Positions 7,471-16,898 of a stretch of DNA of 64,000 nt are shown here, piece by piece. The position numbers and the translations under genes are program-made. The first letter of the stretch is position 1, and each line of letters begins with the position of its first letter. Under the pieces are notes generated by a model, which saw only the letters and a list, made by a program, of their open reading frames with translations, did no database searches and was not told the DNA's origin. The DNA is from CAYRWR01 sp964428015 (GTDB lineage: Bacteria > Spirochaetota > Brevinematia > Brevinematales > CAYRWR01), in assembly GCA_964428015.1 (NCBI GenBank), contig CAYRWR010000005.1, positions 62,001-126,000 of the forward strand. The letters run 5' to 3'.

Positions 7471-9981
7471 ATGAGCCTATACAGTCAGATACAGGAAAAA
7501 ATTCTGCCCTTTGTGGAAAAACCGGCCCGTTATGTAGGTGGTGAGATTAATTCTGTCAGCAAGCCTGCCCAGGGACGCACCACAGTAGCACTGATATATC
7601 CTGATGCCTACGAAGTAGGTATATCTAACCTGGGGCTCAAGATTCTTTATCACCTGCTCAATCAGGAAGAAGACTTTGTTTGCGAACGCTCCTATTCCCC
7701 CTGGATCGATATGGAAAAAGAATTGAGGGCGCATAATCTGCCTCTCTATTCACTGGAGTCCAAGACTCCTCTGGGAGAATTTGATATTCTGGGCTTTTCC
7801 TTTCAATATGAACTGCTCTATACCAATTTTCTGAATGTACTGGACCTCTCCGGCATTCCTTTCCGCAGTATTGACCGTCAGGACAGCCATCCTTTTATCC
7901 TGGGGGGCGGGCCCGCTGCCATGAACCTGGAGCCTATCGCCCATTTCCTGGACGCGGTATGCCTGGGTGACGGTGAGTCCCGGATAGTAGAGATGAGCCG
8001 GATGATCCGAGCCGGCCGTCTGGCAGGAAAGGCCCGCAGTGCTATCCTGGCTGACCTGGCCGGAGTAGAAGGGGTCTACGTCCCCTCACTCTACCAGGAA
8101 AAGACCCTGGGAAAAACTATCCATGCCGCGGGCCGGCCGGTACGCCGTTTCGTGGAGCCCGATCTGGAATCCATAGATTTCTGTACCAATCAGATCCTGC
8201 CTAATATACGTGCGGTCCAGGACCGCGCCGTAATAGAAGTAGCCCGGGGCTGTACCCGGGGCTGTAGATTCTGCCAGGCCGGTATGACCTATCGCCCCCT
8301 GCGGGAAAGAAGCGTGCCTAAGTTATTGGAACTGACCCGGGAAGCTATCCGTCAGACCGGATACCGGGAGTTTTCCCTGATTTCTCTGTCCATTTCTGAT
8401 TATTCCCGCTTGTTTCCCCTGGTGGACGCCCTGGACCGCCAGTTTTCAGAACACGGGGTTTCCTTTTCTCTGCCCAGTCTGCGCCTGGATACCTTTAGCC
8501 TGGAGCTGGCCCAAAAAGTGCAGGAAATCCGTAAAAGCGGCCTGACCTTCGCGGTAGAGGGGGGTACCCAGCGTATCCGGGATATCATCAATAAAGGTGT
8601 GACAGAGGAAGAACTGATAGCGGTACTGGATATTGCCGGCCAATTGGGCTGGAAGAGTGTCAAACTATACTTTATGATAGGTTTGCCCCAGGGGCCGGGA
8701 GAAGAGCCGGAAGACGAAATCCAGGGTATCCAGGATCTGGTGGGACGGCTCAGCAAGCGTTATCCCCGCCTGACCATTACCGTGTCCGCGGCTATCTTCG
8801 TACCCAAACCCCACACCCCATTCCAGTGGGACAGGCAGCTATCGTTAGAAGAGGGCCGGGAAGCCTTTACACGTTTACTTAATCCCTATCGTAAAAACCC
8901 TAAAATCAATATCCGCTTCAACAGCCCCAAGGTGAGTTTTCTGGAGGGTGTGTTCAGCCGGGGTGACCGCAGCCTATCCCGGGTAGTAGAGCTGGCCTGG
9001 CAAAAAGGGGCCCGCTTCGACGGCTGGCACGAACATTTTAATCTGGACCTGTGGATGGAATGCTTCCAGGAGCTGGGAATAGACCCGGAAGTCTACCTCC
9101 AGGCCCGCCCTTTGGATGCCCCCCTGCCCTGGGATGTGACAGACAATGGCGCGGCCCGGGAATTTCTTGTGCTGGAAAGGGAAAAAGCCTGGACTGCCGG
9201 ACTGACCCCGGATTGCCGGGACGGTTGTGTAGCCTGCGAGGTATGTGATTTTGACACTGTGCAGAACCGGGAAGCACCGGATACCCCCGCTGAGATAAAA
9301 CCGGAATGGATGGCGCCCATCCAGGTCAGGGACCATGAGGCGGTATCCTCCATGCGCTTTGTCTTCACCAAAGAGGGTGAACAGCGTTACCTCACCCAGG
9401 TGGACATTGAAGAGATGTTCTCACGGGCCATGATCCGGGCTGAGATCCCTGTGAAATTTAGTATCGGTTTTAACCCGCACATCAGCATCGAGATGGGCTG
9501 GGCGATACCCACCGGCTTTGAAAGTGAATATGAAGTATCCCAGGTAGACCTGTGGGATGAAATCAGCCCTGACACTTTTGTTACCCGGCTTAATGCCACC
9601 CTCCCTCCTGGTATTCAGATCCTACAGGCCAGGCCTCTGCCCCTGGGTAACAAACTCAATAAAAAGACCAAGCAGCAGATGGTGGAATTTGAAATAGACT
9701 GCCCATTTTCTGATGCAGAGATTGCGGCAAATATAGAAAAGAATCATAAGTTTGAAAAAATCACCCCGAAAAGCACAAAGGAAATAGATATAGCGGAATT
9801 TGTAAAACAGTATAAAATAATAGACCAGAAAATGACTGTGGCATATTTTCAGACAGATGGGGGAGCCCGCATCCAGGACGTAATCACTGCCCTGTGCGGA
9901 TGGGACACGGCACATGCCCTGGCTTGGCATCCCCGGGTGTTGAAAAGACTGTCGGAGAATAAACCCATCATGGAGGTCTAA
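7471..9981 (+). CDS. Fused B12-binding-like/radical-SAM protein with C-terminal DUF2344 (TIGR03960 + TIGR03936)
   Basis: An 836-residue protein. The N-terminal part (about 1-230) has a B12-binding-like fold. A radical-SAM core follows, with the cluster motif RGCTRGCRFCQAG (Cys261, Cys265, Cys268). The C-terminal part (about 620-830) matches DUF2344 (MRFVFTKEGEQRYLTQVD, KFSIGFNPHISIEM). In many genomes the last part is a separate gene next to the radical-SAM gene; here they are one chain. The reaction is not known to me, although the family is widespread and often lies near ribosomal or RNA-modification genes. The stop TAA directly abuts the ATG of the next gene, so the two are translationally coupled. 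Confidence 0.88.
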   Translation: MSLYSQIQEKILPFVEKPARYVGGEINSVSKPAQGRTTVALIYPDAYEVGISNLGLKILYHLLNQEEDFVCERSYSPWIDMEKELRAHNLPLYSLESKTPLGEFDILGFSFQYELLYTNFLNVLDLSGIPFRSIDRQDSHPFILGGGPAAMNLEPIAHFLDAVCLGDGESRIVEMSRMIRAGRLAGKARSAILADLAGVEGVYVPSLYQEKTLGKTIHAAGRPVRRFVEPDLESIDFCTNQILPNIRAVQDRAVIEVARGCTRGCRFCQAGMTYRPLRERSVPKLLELTREAIRQTGYREFSLISLSISDYSRLFPLVDALDRQFSEHGVSFSLPSLRLDTFSLELAQKVQEIRKSGLTFAVEGGTQRIRDIINKGVTEEELIAVLDIAGQLGWKSVKLYFMIGLPQGPGEEPEDEIQGIQDLVGRLSKRYPRLTITVSAAIFVPKPHTPFQWDRQLSLEEGREAFTRLLNPYRKNPKINIRFNSPKVSFLEGVFSRGDRSLSRVVELAWQKGARFDGWHEHFNLDLWMECFQELGIDPEVYLQARPLDAPLPWDVTDNGAAREFLVLEREKAWTAGLTPDCRDGCVACEVCDFDTVQNREAPDTPAEIKPEWMAPIQVRDHEAVSSMRFVFTKEGEQRYLTQVDIEEMFSRAMIRAEIPVKFSIGFNPHISIEMGWAIPTGFESEYEVSQVDLWDEISPDTFVTRLNATLPPGIQILQARPLPLGNKLNKKTKQQMVEFEIDCPFSDAEIAANIEKNHKFEKITPKSTKEIDIAEFVKQYKIIDQKMTVAYFQTDGGARIQDVITALCGWDTAHALAWHPRVLKRLSENKPIMEV

Positions 9982-10632
9982 ATGATCGCACTTTCCCGGG
10001 TCCAGGCCCTGATATTTGACCTGGATGACACTGTTTTAAAGACAGAACGTCTCAATATCGAACTCATCACCCAGCATTTCCAGCAAAGTTTCGGTTTACA
10101 ATTGGATAATGAGGATCAGGAATATGTGTTCGGCCATGACTGGCAGGCTATCTATTCTTTTATCATCGATAAGTACAAGTTGGACGCGGATATCTATGAG
10201 ATCCAGGGAGGCTTTCTGGACCGTAAGAGACGCTGGCTCCAGGACCATCAGGTTGAAGTAGCTGACGGAATACAGGAAGTACTTTCTATAGACCTACCCA
10301 AAGTCATCGTGAGCGGGAGCGGCAAGACCGAGATCCAGATGCTCCTGGAAAACGCGGGCCTGTCTGACCGCTTTGATGCTACCTTTTCCATTGAAGAATA
10401 TGGCCAGGGAAAACCTGCCCCGGATGGGTTTTTACGGGCCATGGAATATCTGGAGCTCAAGCCCCGGCACGGACTGGTTTTTGAGGACTCTTCCAGCGGA
10501 ATAATCGCGGCTAAAAGCGCCGGTGTCCCCTGTGTCTTCATGTCTCAATTCGCGGAACAAAACCATTCTGATCAGGCAGACATGAGTTTCTCTACCTTCC
10601 ATGATTTTTATGCCTACTGGCGTTCAGTATAG
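9982..10632 (+). CDS. HAD-superfamily phosphatase/phosphoglucomutase-like
   Basis: A 216-residue HAD subfamily IA protein. Motif I is IFDLDDTV with Asp13 and Asp15. Motif II is IVSGSGKTE, the Lys of motif III is in GKPAPDGFL, and motif IV is FEDSSSG. This matches the beta-phosphoglucomutase/phosphoglycolate phosphatase branch, so a small phosphorylated metabolite is the likely substrate. It starts at the base following the stop of the radical-SAM/DUF2344 gene, so it is coupled to it and may serve the same pathway. Confidence 0.88.
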   Translation: MIALSRVQALIFDLDDTVLKTERLNIELITQHFQQSFGLQLDNEDQEYVFGHDWQAIYSFIIDKYKLDADIYEIQGGFLDRKRRWLQDHQVEVADGIQEVLSIDLPKVIVSGSGKTEIQMLLENAGLSDRFDATFSIEEYGQGKPAPDGFLRAMEYLELKPRHGLVFEDSSSGIIAAKSAGVPCVFMSQFAEQNHSDQADMSFSTFHDFYAYWRSV

Positions 10633-10784
10633 GTAGATTTGAAACATAATGTATAACACTTCCAATTAATGATGTCATAGATTGTATGCCCTTTTCCTTT
10701 CCAAAGGTTTATTTATATTGTTAAAAATCAGCACTTTATTCTATATGCTGGTTTTTTACTTAAATAGAGATTTTCCCGGGACTA

Positions 10785-10793
10785 AGCTAGAAT
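10785..10793 (+). promoter_or_regulatory. AGCTAGAAT motif, copy 2 (upstream of the giant kinase)
   Basis: The same 9-mer as at 4863 and 25200, 116 bp before the ATG at 10910. It is the only distinctive element in the 277-bp gap. Confidence 0.35.
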
Positions 10794-10909
10794 ATATTCT
10801 ATGAATTTAATAGCAAGATGGGACTTAAGCAGTCAAATGAGAAAGAATAACACCGGAAAACAAAAGTATTTCATATACCATATCCTTTGATTTAGAAAGG
10901 GAACACTTT

Positions 10910-13900
10910 ATGTCAAAATTAATAAATAAAAGATATCAGATACTGGAAAAAATCAAAGTCGGCGGCATGAGTGATATATTTCTGGCCGCTGACACCCTGC
11001 ATGAAAACCGTCAGATCATAGCCAAGGTTCTGCGCAATCAATCCATATCCAGAAGAGTGGAAGATGTCATACGCTTTAGAAATGAGGTGGAAGTAGCATC
11101 AAAACTACATCATACCGGTATTGTAAAGATATTTGAGACAGGCGAATCTGATGATCATTATTACCTGATTTCAGAATTAATCCAGGGACAGAACCTGAAA
11201 GAAATTCTGCAACAGGGAAAGACTTTTACCCTGGAAGAAACCCTACTGGTAATTACTCAGATTTGTGAAATACTGGCTTATACCCATAATCGGGGATTAT
11301 TCCACAAAGATCTTAAACCCAGTAATATAATTCTGACTTATTCCGCGAAAACAGGCACAGTAAAACAAGTGAAAGTAATAGATTTTGGGATATCTCAAAT
11401 CAAAGAACTGTCTGAAATGGAAGATATGGAACAGATCAGGAATACTTTCAGTTATATGTCACCGGAACAATGCGGTATCATTAAAAGGGTAGTAGATGAA
11501 CGGAGTGATCTTTATTCACTGGGAGTTATTTTTTTCCAATTATTAACCAACCAACTGCCTTTTGAAGGAGAAAATATCAGCTCTATTCTACACAAACAGA
11601 TTGCCATGATACCCCAATTCCCACCGGAAACGAAAAGCCAAATTCCTGCAACGATTCAGAACTTCGTTTTAAAACTCCTGGCCAAAGATATGGAGTCCAG
11701 ATACCAGTCCGCCCAGGGGTTATTATCTGATCTGGAGAGATTCCGTCAGGGTGAAATAGACTTCCCTTTAGGCAAGGGTGACACTTCCATCAAACTGAAT
11801 TTCAGAACCAGTCTGATCGGACGTGAGTCGGAATATTCACAGTTATTAAAACTTTTGGTTCAGGCTATCAGGGGGAGCGGCAGGCTGCAATTTATTCAGG
11901 GTGAAGCAGGCCTGGGGAAAACCCGAATTGTGGATGAGATAAAAAGCTACTGTTTTTCCGAGAAAATAACCTTTATACAAGGGAAGTGCCAGCCCGGCGA
12001 TAATAAAATCCCCTTTGGTGCAATCCTGGATGCTTTAAAAGTATACTTGAATATTTTTAAAGGATACAGCCGGGATATACAAAATACAATCCAGGAAAAA
12101 TTAAAAACTACTACCCGGGAATTAGGCGGGATGATTATCACTATCCTTCCGGAACTGAAAGAGCTTATCGGGGATACCCCGGACATCATTCACCTGGATC
12201 CGGAGAAAGACTATAAGAGACTTTTAATGGTATTCAGCCGGTTTTTACTGAATCTTGCCGCAGTGGAAAAAACACTGGTGTTATTTCTGGATGATATCCA
12301 TTGGATCGATGACAGTAGTATAGAACTTCTTTCTGAACTTATTTTTGATATACAGGAAAACCCTTTATTTATTCTAGGCACCTTTCGGGAAAGTGAAAAG
12401 GACAGGAATATTAAACTATCCGGCTTTATCAGGAATCAAAGTCTTACCAGTGAAATATTCGGGATAACCCAGCTGGAAATATTTGATAATGACACCATGG
12501 CAGTTTTTTTATCAAACATTCTGCATTGTACAAAAGCAGATATTTCCGATTTTTCTTCTTTTGTACATAACAGAAGTAAAGGCAACCCTTTCTTCGCCCT
12601 TGAAGTCACAAAACAGTTGATTCATGAACAGGTAATTCGTCTTCAGCCCCAGGGTTGGTATTTTGATCAGGAAAAGAGCAGACATACAGAGATTTCCTCC
12701 ACTATAGTAGAAATATTATTAAAAAGAATTCGTCTTCTGGAAAAGTCTGAATTATCCATTCTTTCTCATGCGGCAGTATTAGGCAGAAAATTTGATATTG
12801 ATGTGTTATTTCAATCCATAGATCAGGATAAGGAAAGTATTGTAGGCCTGATAGATAAAGCCATCGATCTACAATTTCTGGAAATAGATACCAAAGAGAA
12901 GGGACATTTTATTTTTGTACACGACCGTATAAGAGAAGCTTTTTATGAAAATCTGGATGAAATTACCCGAAAAGACCTCCATGAAAAAACTGCCCGGATC
13001 CTTGAATCAAAATATAGCACTGAAAAAAACGAGACTATTTATGCCCTGGTTCATCATTATCAACAGGCTGAAATTTATGACAAGACTATTACCTATGCCT
13101 ACCTGGCTGGTAAAAATTCACTGGAAAATTACGGCTATAAAGAAGCATTAACATATTTTACTACCTGTAAAAATATTATAGAAAGACAAGGTAGGAAAGA
13201 CCAGGATATCTGGGTCGACACCATACTTGCTTTGTCCGGAATTTTGTTGATTTTAGGGCAAAACGAGGAAGTTATTGAACTCAGTACCGGAATTCTCAGT
13301 TTCATCCGGACTGATATGGAAAAGGCCAGATTATTTAAAATGATAAGTGAAGCCTATTTCAAAAAAGGGGATTGGAAAAACTGTGAAGACAATTCCAGAA
13401 TAGGTTTAAGTTTTCTGAATGAAAAGCTGCATACCGGCAAACCGGATATCATTCGGGTGATAGTCATAGAATTAATTATTCATACCATTTATAGTTTTTT
13501 GCCAGCATTCCTGGTCCGTAAAAAACATAATAACCAAGAAAGATACCAGCTCATTATCCGGTTTTTTTATAATTTAGGATGGGCTTACCTGCTGAGTGAT
13601 TCATTAAAATTTATACGCAACGTCCTGAAAATGATGAATTTATCGGAAAGATTCCTGCCTGATTCCAGGGAGCTGGGTTTGGCCATGGGGAGTTTTGGAA
13701 GTTTGCTCATGGCAGTCCCCTTTTTTAACTGGTCTATAAGAATACACAAACGGTCCTTAAAGATTAAGTATAAAATTAAAGATGAATGGGGAATTGCCCA
13801 ATCTTATCAGTTTCTGGGATTCTGTTATCAGTGGAAAGGCGATTTTATTACCAGCAATGAATACTTTTTAAAGAGCAGGGAAATTTTTGAAAAGATAGGA

Positions 13901-16753
13901 GATATCTGGGAAATCAGCATGATAAATAATGGGTTTAGTGCTAATTTTTTCTATATATCAGACTATGATCAGAGTATCAATTATTCCAGGAATTGGCTGG
14001 ATATTAGTAATAAAATCAAAGATAGTTTTGGTATTGGTACCAGTTATTGCAATCTGTGTTTTGCTTATACCGAAAAAGGGGAACTGGACAAAGCAAAGGA
14101 TTACGGAATCCAGGGACTTAGCCTGGGACAACAAAATAAAGACTGGCTGGTGGTCTGCCTGGCATCCTTATACCTGGGAAAAGCTTTCCTGGAGGAGGGT
14201 AATATTCCCCAGGCTAAAAAGCACCTGGAATACGCTAAAACTATCTATGATAAAAATTCTCTTCTGCAGCAATATACCGTCATAATATATCCTTATCTGG
14301 CTGAATTATATATCCTAATGTATCAGCAGTTATTGGATAAAGGAACCGAGCCCAGGAATCAGCAGGAATTAAAGGAACTCTTTCCACTGGCACTGCAATA
14401 CTGTAAACTGGCTGTGTCTAAAACCCGTCATTGGGTATCCCATTACGGCACCGCGCTCAGAATCATGGCACAGATGTACAGTTTAATACACAGAAGGGGT
14501 GCGGCAGACAAATTTTTTAAAAAATCCATACTCCACAACCGGAAGATTAAGCGATTTTATGAACTGGGAAAATCCTGTCTGGCCTACGGTGAATTTCTGA
14601 TGCAATCCAACCAGATGAAATCTGCTCATGCCAATATCAGTAATGCCATGAAAATATTTAATAGTATAGGCTCTGAAACCCATATGGAAAAAATTAAAAT
14701 TCTACTGGAAAAATTCGTGGTTTCACCCCTTAATGATGCTGAATTCAAAGCAGAATTTAGTAATACTCTGTGCATCACCGGGGAAAACATCAGCTCCGGA
14801 GCAGAAAGACTGATTGATAAACAACGCCTGGCATCAATTATCCAGACTAATCAGAAGATCAGTTCGATTTTAAATTTAAATGAACTGCAGCAGGTGGTTT
14901 TAGCCAAGGCCATTGAAGTTACCGGTGCCAGTCAGGGGATTCTATTTATATGGAATGGGACTACCAGTAAACTGGAATTGCGGGAACGGAGTGAGATTCC
15001 CGGATCTGAGAAAACCGCATATCCCGAACAAATTGTGAACATGGTTTTTCAAAGCGGGAAATCGCTGTTGTTAACAAATGCTGCTGCTGAAAACATAATC
15101 AGGGAATATCCTGGCCTGGTGGATTTAAAACTAAAATCTATACTGTGTGTGCCGGTCCGGCTCAAAGAAAGTATTATAGGTGTCTGTTATCTGGATAATC
15201 CCCATTCCGAAGGGGTATTCTCTGAAGAGGATTCTAATCTGCTGGATGTGTTTTTGTCTCAGGTAGCTATTTCTATTGAAAATGCCCGGCTTGTTGCAGA
15301 TCTGGAAAATCAGGTACAACAAAGAACCAGTGAATTAGAAAAAGCAAAGACCGAAGTGGAACAAAAGGAAAAGATGAAGACGGCTTTTTTTATCAATCTG
15401 GCACACGAGACTAAAACTCCTCTGACCCTGATAAAAAATTATCTGGAAGAGTACATGAGTACCCATAAACCGGATAAGCGCCAGGCAATAATTAAAAAAA
15501 ATGTGGATAAACTAATCAGAGATATGCTGCATTTCCTGGAGGCTGAAAAAATCGAGCAGGGATATGAATCTTATGATCACAGTCAGATCATACAGTTCTC
15601 TACAACCGTCAGGAATAAATTAGCTGTTTTCCAGGAATTAGCCTGGAAGTCAAACCGCATCACGATTGAAAAATCTATTGAAAAAGACCTTCATATCCAG
15701 GCTGATCCCCTGGCCATGGACAGAGTATTGAATAATCTACTGGACAATGCCATTAAATACTCAGATAAGGAGTTCAGTCATATTTATGTAGAGTTAAAAA
15801 GTATGGGTGAAAATGTACAATTGAAAGTAAGCGACCAGGGAATGGGCATACCTGAGGATGTATATAACCATATTTTTCAACCCTATTATCAGCTTTCCCG
15901 CAATAACAAAAATATCCATGGTGTAGGTATGGGCCTATATATCACACAGCAGATCATCCAGACACTACAAGGCAGCATTTCAGTATCCAGTAAACTGCGA
16001 GAGGGGACGGTTTTTACTATTATATTACCGCGGTATCGCACCCAACCAGGTGATCAAGTCACAATAAATGAAATGGCACAAGCCCATATCAGCAGCCCAG
16101 TAGTTTATGCTGTGGATACAGTTGCGGAACAGAAAGACCGCCCTGCAGTCCTTATTATTGAAGATAATCAGGACATGCTACATTATCTGAAAGAGCTACT
16201 GGAGAAAAAATATTATGTGTCATTATCTGTCAACGGAAAAGATGCCCTTAAAAAACTGGAAGAAATGAACCGCATGCCTGATATTATTGTTTCAGATGTT
16301 ATGATGGATGAAATGGATGGATTTGAATTCCTGGAACGGATTAAAAAAGAGGATAGGTATAATAAAATCCCTCTCATCTTTCTGACTGCCCTGACATCAG
16401 AACAGTCAAGAATTCAGGGTATAGAAGCCGGGGCTGTGGACTTTATCCCCAAACCTTTCAATGCATCTGAACTATTAGCCAGGATAGCTTCTCTTATTCT
16501 GTTAAGACAAGGGTGGAGGGACATCACAGGGAAGGGAGAGTTTACTTCACGTATTGATGAGAAGTGTAAAGAATTCAGCCTGACTGAAAGAGAAACTGAG
16601 GTGACCCGTTTGATTCTTTCAGGACAAAATTATGAAGAAATCGGCAAAAAACTTTTTATTTCAGGAGAAACCGTTAAATCCCATGTGAAAAATATTTACC
16701 GTAAAACAGAAGTGATCAATAAAACCGGTCTCATCAGTAAATTAATGTATTAA
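10910..16753 (+). CDS. Giant Ser/Thr kinase-AAA-TPR-GAF-histidine kinase-receiver-LuxR HTH protein
   Basis: A single 1947-residue chain. (1) Hanks-type Ser/Thr kinase, about 8-275: glycine loop IKVGGMSD, catalytic HKDLKPSN with Asp134, DFG in IDFGIS. (2) AAA/STAND-like ATPase, about 300-580: GREXE-type start, Walker A GEAGLGKT near 331, Walker B LVLFLDDIHW. (3) TPR-like helices, about 720-1270. (4) GAF, about 1300-1450. (5) Histidine kinase: H-box AHETKTP with His1499, N-box LLDNAIKYS, G-boxes SDQGMGIP and GVGMGLYI. (6) Receiver with phospho-acceptor Asp1796 and Lys in IPKPF. (7) LuxR-type HTH, about 1885-1947. Kinase-ATPase-GAF-histidine-kinase proteins are known; a receiver and a DNA-binding HTH on the same chain is less common. 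It is probably cytoplasmic, as no transmembrane segment is evident. No partner genes are adjacent. Confidence 0.93.
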   Translation: MSKLINKRYQILEKIKVGGMSDIFLAADTLHENRQIIAKVLRNQSISRRVEDVIRFRNEVEVASKLHHTGIVKIFETGESDDHYYLISELIQGQNLKEILQQGKTFTLEETLLVITQICEILAYTHNRGLFHKDLKPSNIILTYSAKTGTVKQVKVIDFGISQIKELSEMEDMEQIRNTFSYMSPEQCGIIKRVVDERSDLYSLGVIFFQLLTNQLPFEGENISSILHKQIAMIPQFPPETKSQIPATIQNFVLKLLAKDMESRYQSAQGLLSDLERFRQGEIDFPLGKGDTSIKLNFRTSLIGRESEYSQLLKLLVQAIRGSGRLQFIQGEAGLGKTRIVDEIKSYCFSEKITFIQGKCQPGDNKIPFGAILDALKVYLNIFKGYSRDIQNTIQEKLKTTTRELGGMIITILPELKELIGDTPDIIHLDPEKDYKRLLMVFSRFLLNLAAVEKTLVLFLDDIHWIDDSSIELLSELIFDIQENPLFILGTFRESEKDRNIKLSGFIRNQSLTSEIFGITQLEIFDNDTMAVFLSNILHCTKADISDFSSFVHNRSKGNPFFALEVTKQLIHEQVIRLQPQGWYFDQEKSRHTEISSTIVEILLKRIRLLEKSELSILSHAAVLGRKFDIDVLFQSIDQDKESIVGLIDKAIDLQFLEIDTKEKGHFIFVHDRIREAFYENLDEITRKDLHEKTARILESKYSTEKNETIYALVHHYQQAEIYDKTITYAYLAGKNSLENYGYKEALTYFTTCKNIIERQGRKDQDIWVDTILALSGILLILGQNEEVIELSTGILSFIRTDMEKARLFKMISEAYFKKGDWKNCEDNSRIGLSFLNEKLHTGKPDIIRVIVIELIIHTIYSFLPAFLVRKKHNNQERYQLIIRFFYNLGWAYLLSDSLKFIRNVLKMMNLSERFLPDSRELGLAMGSFGSLLMAVPFFNWSIRIHKRSLKIKYKIKDEWGIAQSYQFLGFCYQWKGDFITSNEYFLKSREIFEKIGDIWEISMINNGFSANFFYISDYDQSINYSRNWLDISNKIKDSFGIGTSYCNLCFAYTEKGELDKAKDYGIQGLSLGQQNKDWLVVCLASLYLGKAFLEEGNIPQAKKHLEYAKTIYDKNSLLQQYTVIIYPYLAELYILMYQQLLDKGTEPRNQQELKELFPLALQYCKLAVSKTRHWVSHYGTALRIMAQMYSLIHRRGAADKFFKKSILHNRKIKRFYELGKSCLAYGEFLMQSNQMKSAHANISNAMKIFNSIGSETHMEKIKILLEKFVVSPLNDAEFKAEFSNTLCITGENISSGAERLIDKQRLASIIQTNQKISSILNLNELQQVVLAKAIEVTGASQGILFIWNGTTSKLELRERSEIPGSEKTAYPEQIVNMVFQSGKSLLLTNAAAENIIREYPGLVDLKLKSILCVPVRLKESIIGVCYLDNPHSEGVFSEEDSNLLDVFLSQVAISIENARLVADLENQVQQRTSELEKAKTEVEQKEKMKTAFFINLAHETKTPLTLIKNYLEEYMSTHKPDKRQAIIKKNVDKLIRDMLHFLEAEKIEQGYESYDHSQIIQFSTTVRNKLAVFQELAWKSNRITIEKSIEKDLHIQADPLAMDRVLNNLLDNAIKYSDKEFSHIYVELKSMGENVQLKVSDQGMGIPEDVYNHIFQPYYQLSRNNKNIHGVGMGLYITQQIIQTLQGSISVSSKLREGTVFTIILPRYRTQPGDQVTINEMAQAHISSPVVYAVDTVAEQKDRPAVLIIEDNQDMLHYLKELLEKKYYVSLSVNGKDALKKLEEMNRMPDIIVSDVMMDEMDGFEFLERIKKEDRYNKIPLIFLTALTSEQSRIQGIEAGAVDFIPKPFNASELLARIASLILLRQGWRDITGKGEFTSRIDEKCKEFSLTERETEVTRLILSGQNYEEIGKKLFISGETVKSHVKNIYRKTEVINKTGLISKLMY

Positions 16754-16843
16754 ATGCCGCGGATAAAATGCATGCTGGTATAGAAGATCTACTCAATAAG
16801 CACAAAAGAATCTTTTTTCACTTTTAATAGAAAGAATTTAATT

Positions 16844-16877
16844 AAAAAAAAAGCGGTCAGCTCCAGGCTGACCGCTT
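16844..16877 (-). terminator. Rho-independent terminator of the CBM21 lipoprotein gene
   Basis: A perfect 11-bp stem (AAGCGGTCAGC at 16851-16861 with GCTGACCGCTT at 16867-16877) and a 5-nt loop. The A-run at 16844-16850 becomes the U-tract on the minus strand. Confidence 0.85.
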
Positions 16878-16898
16878 CATTCAATAAATTAGTATGTT

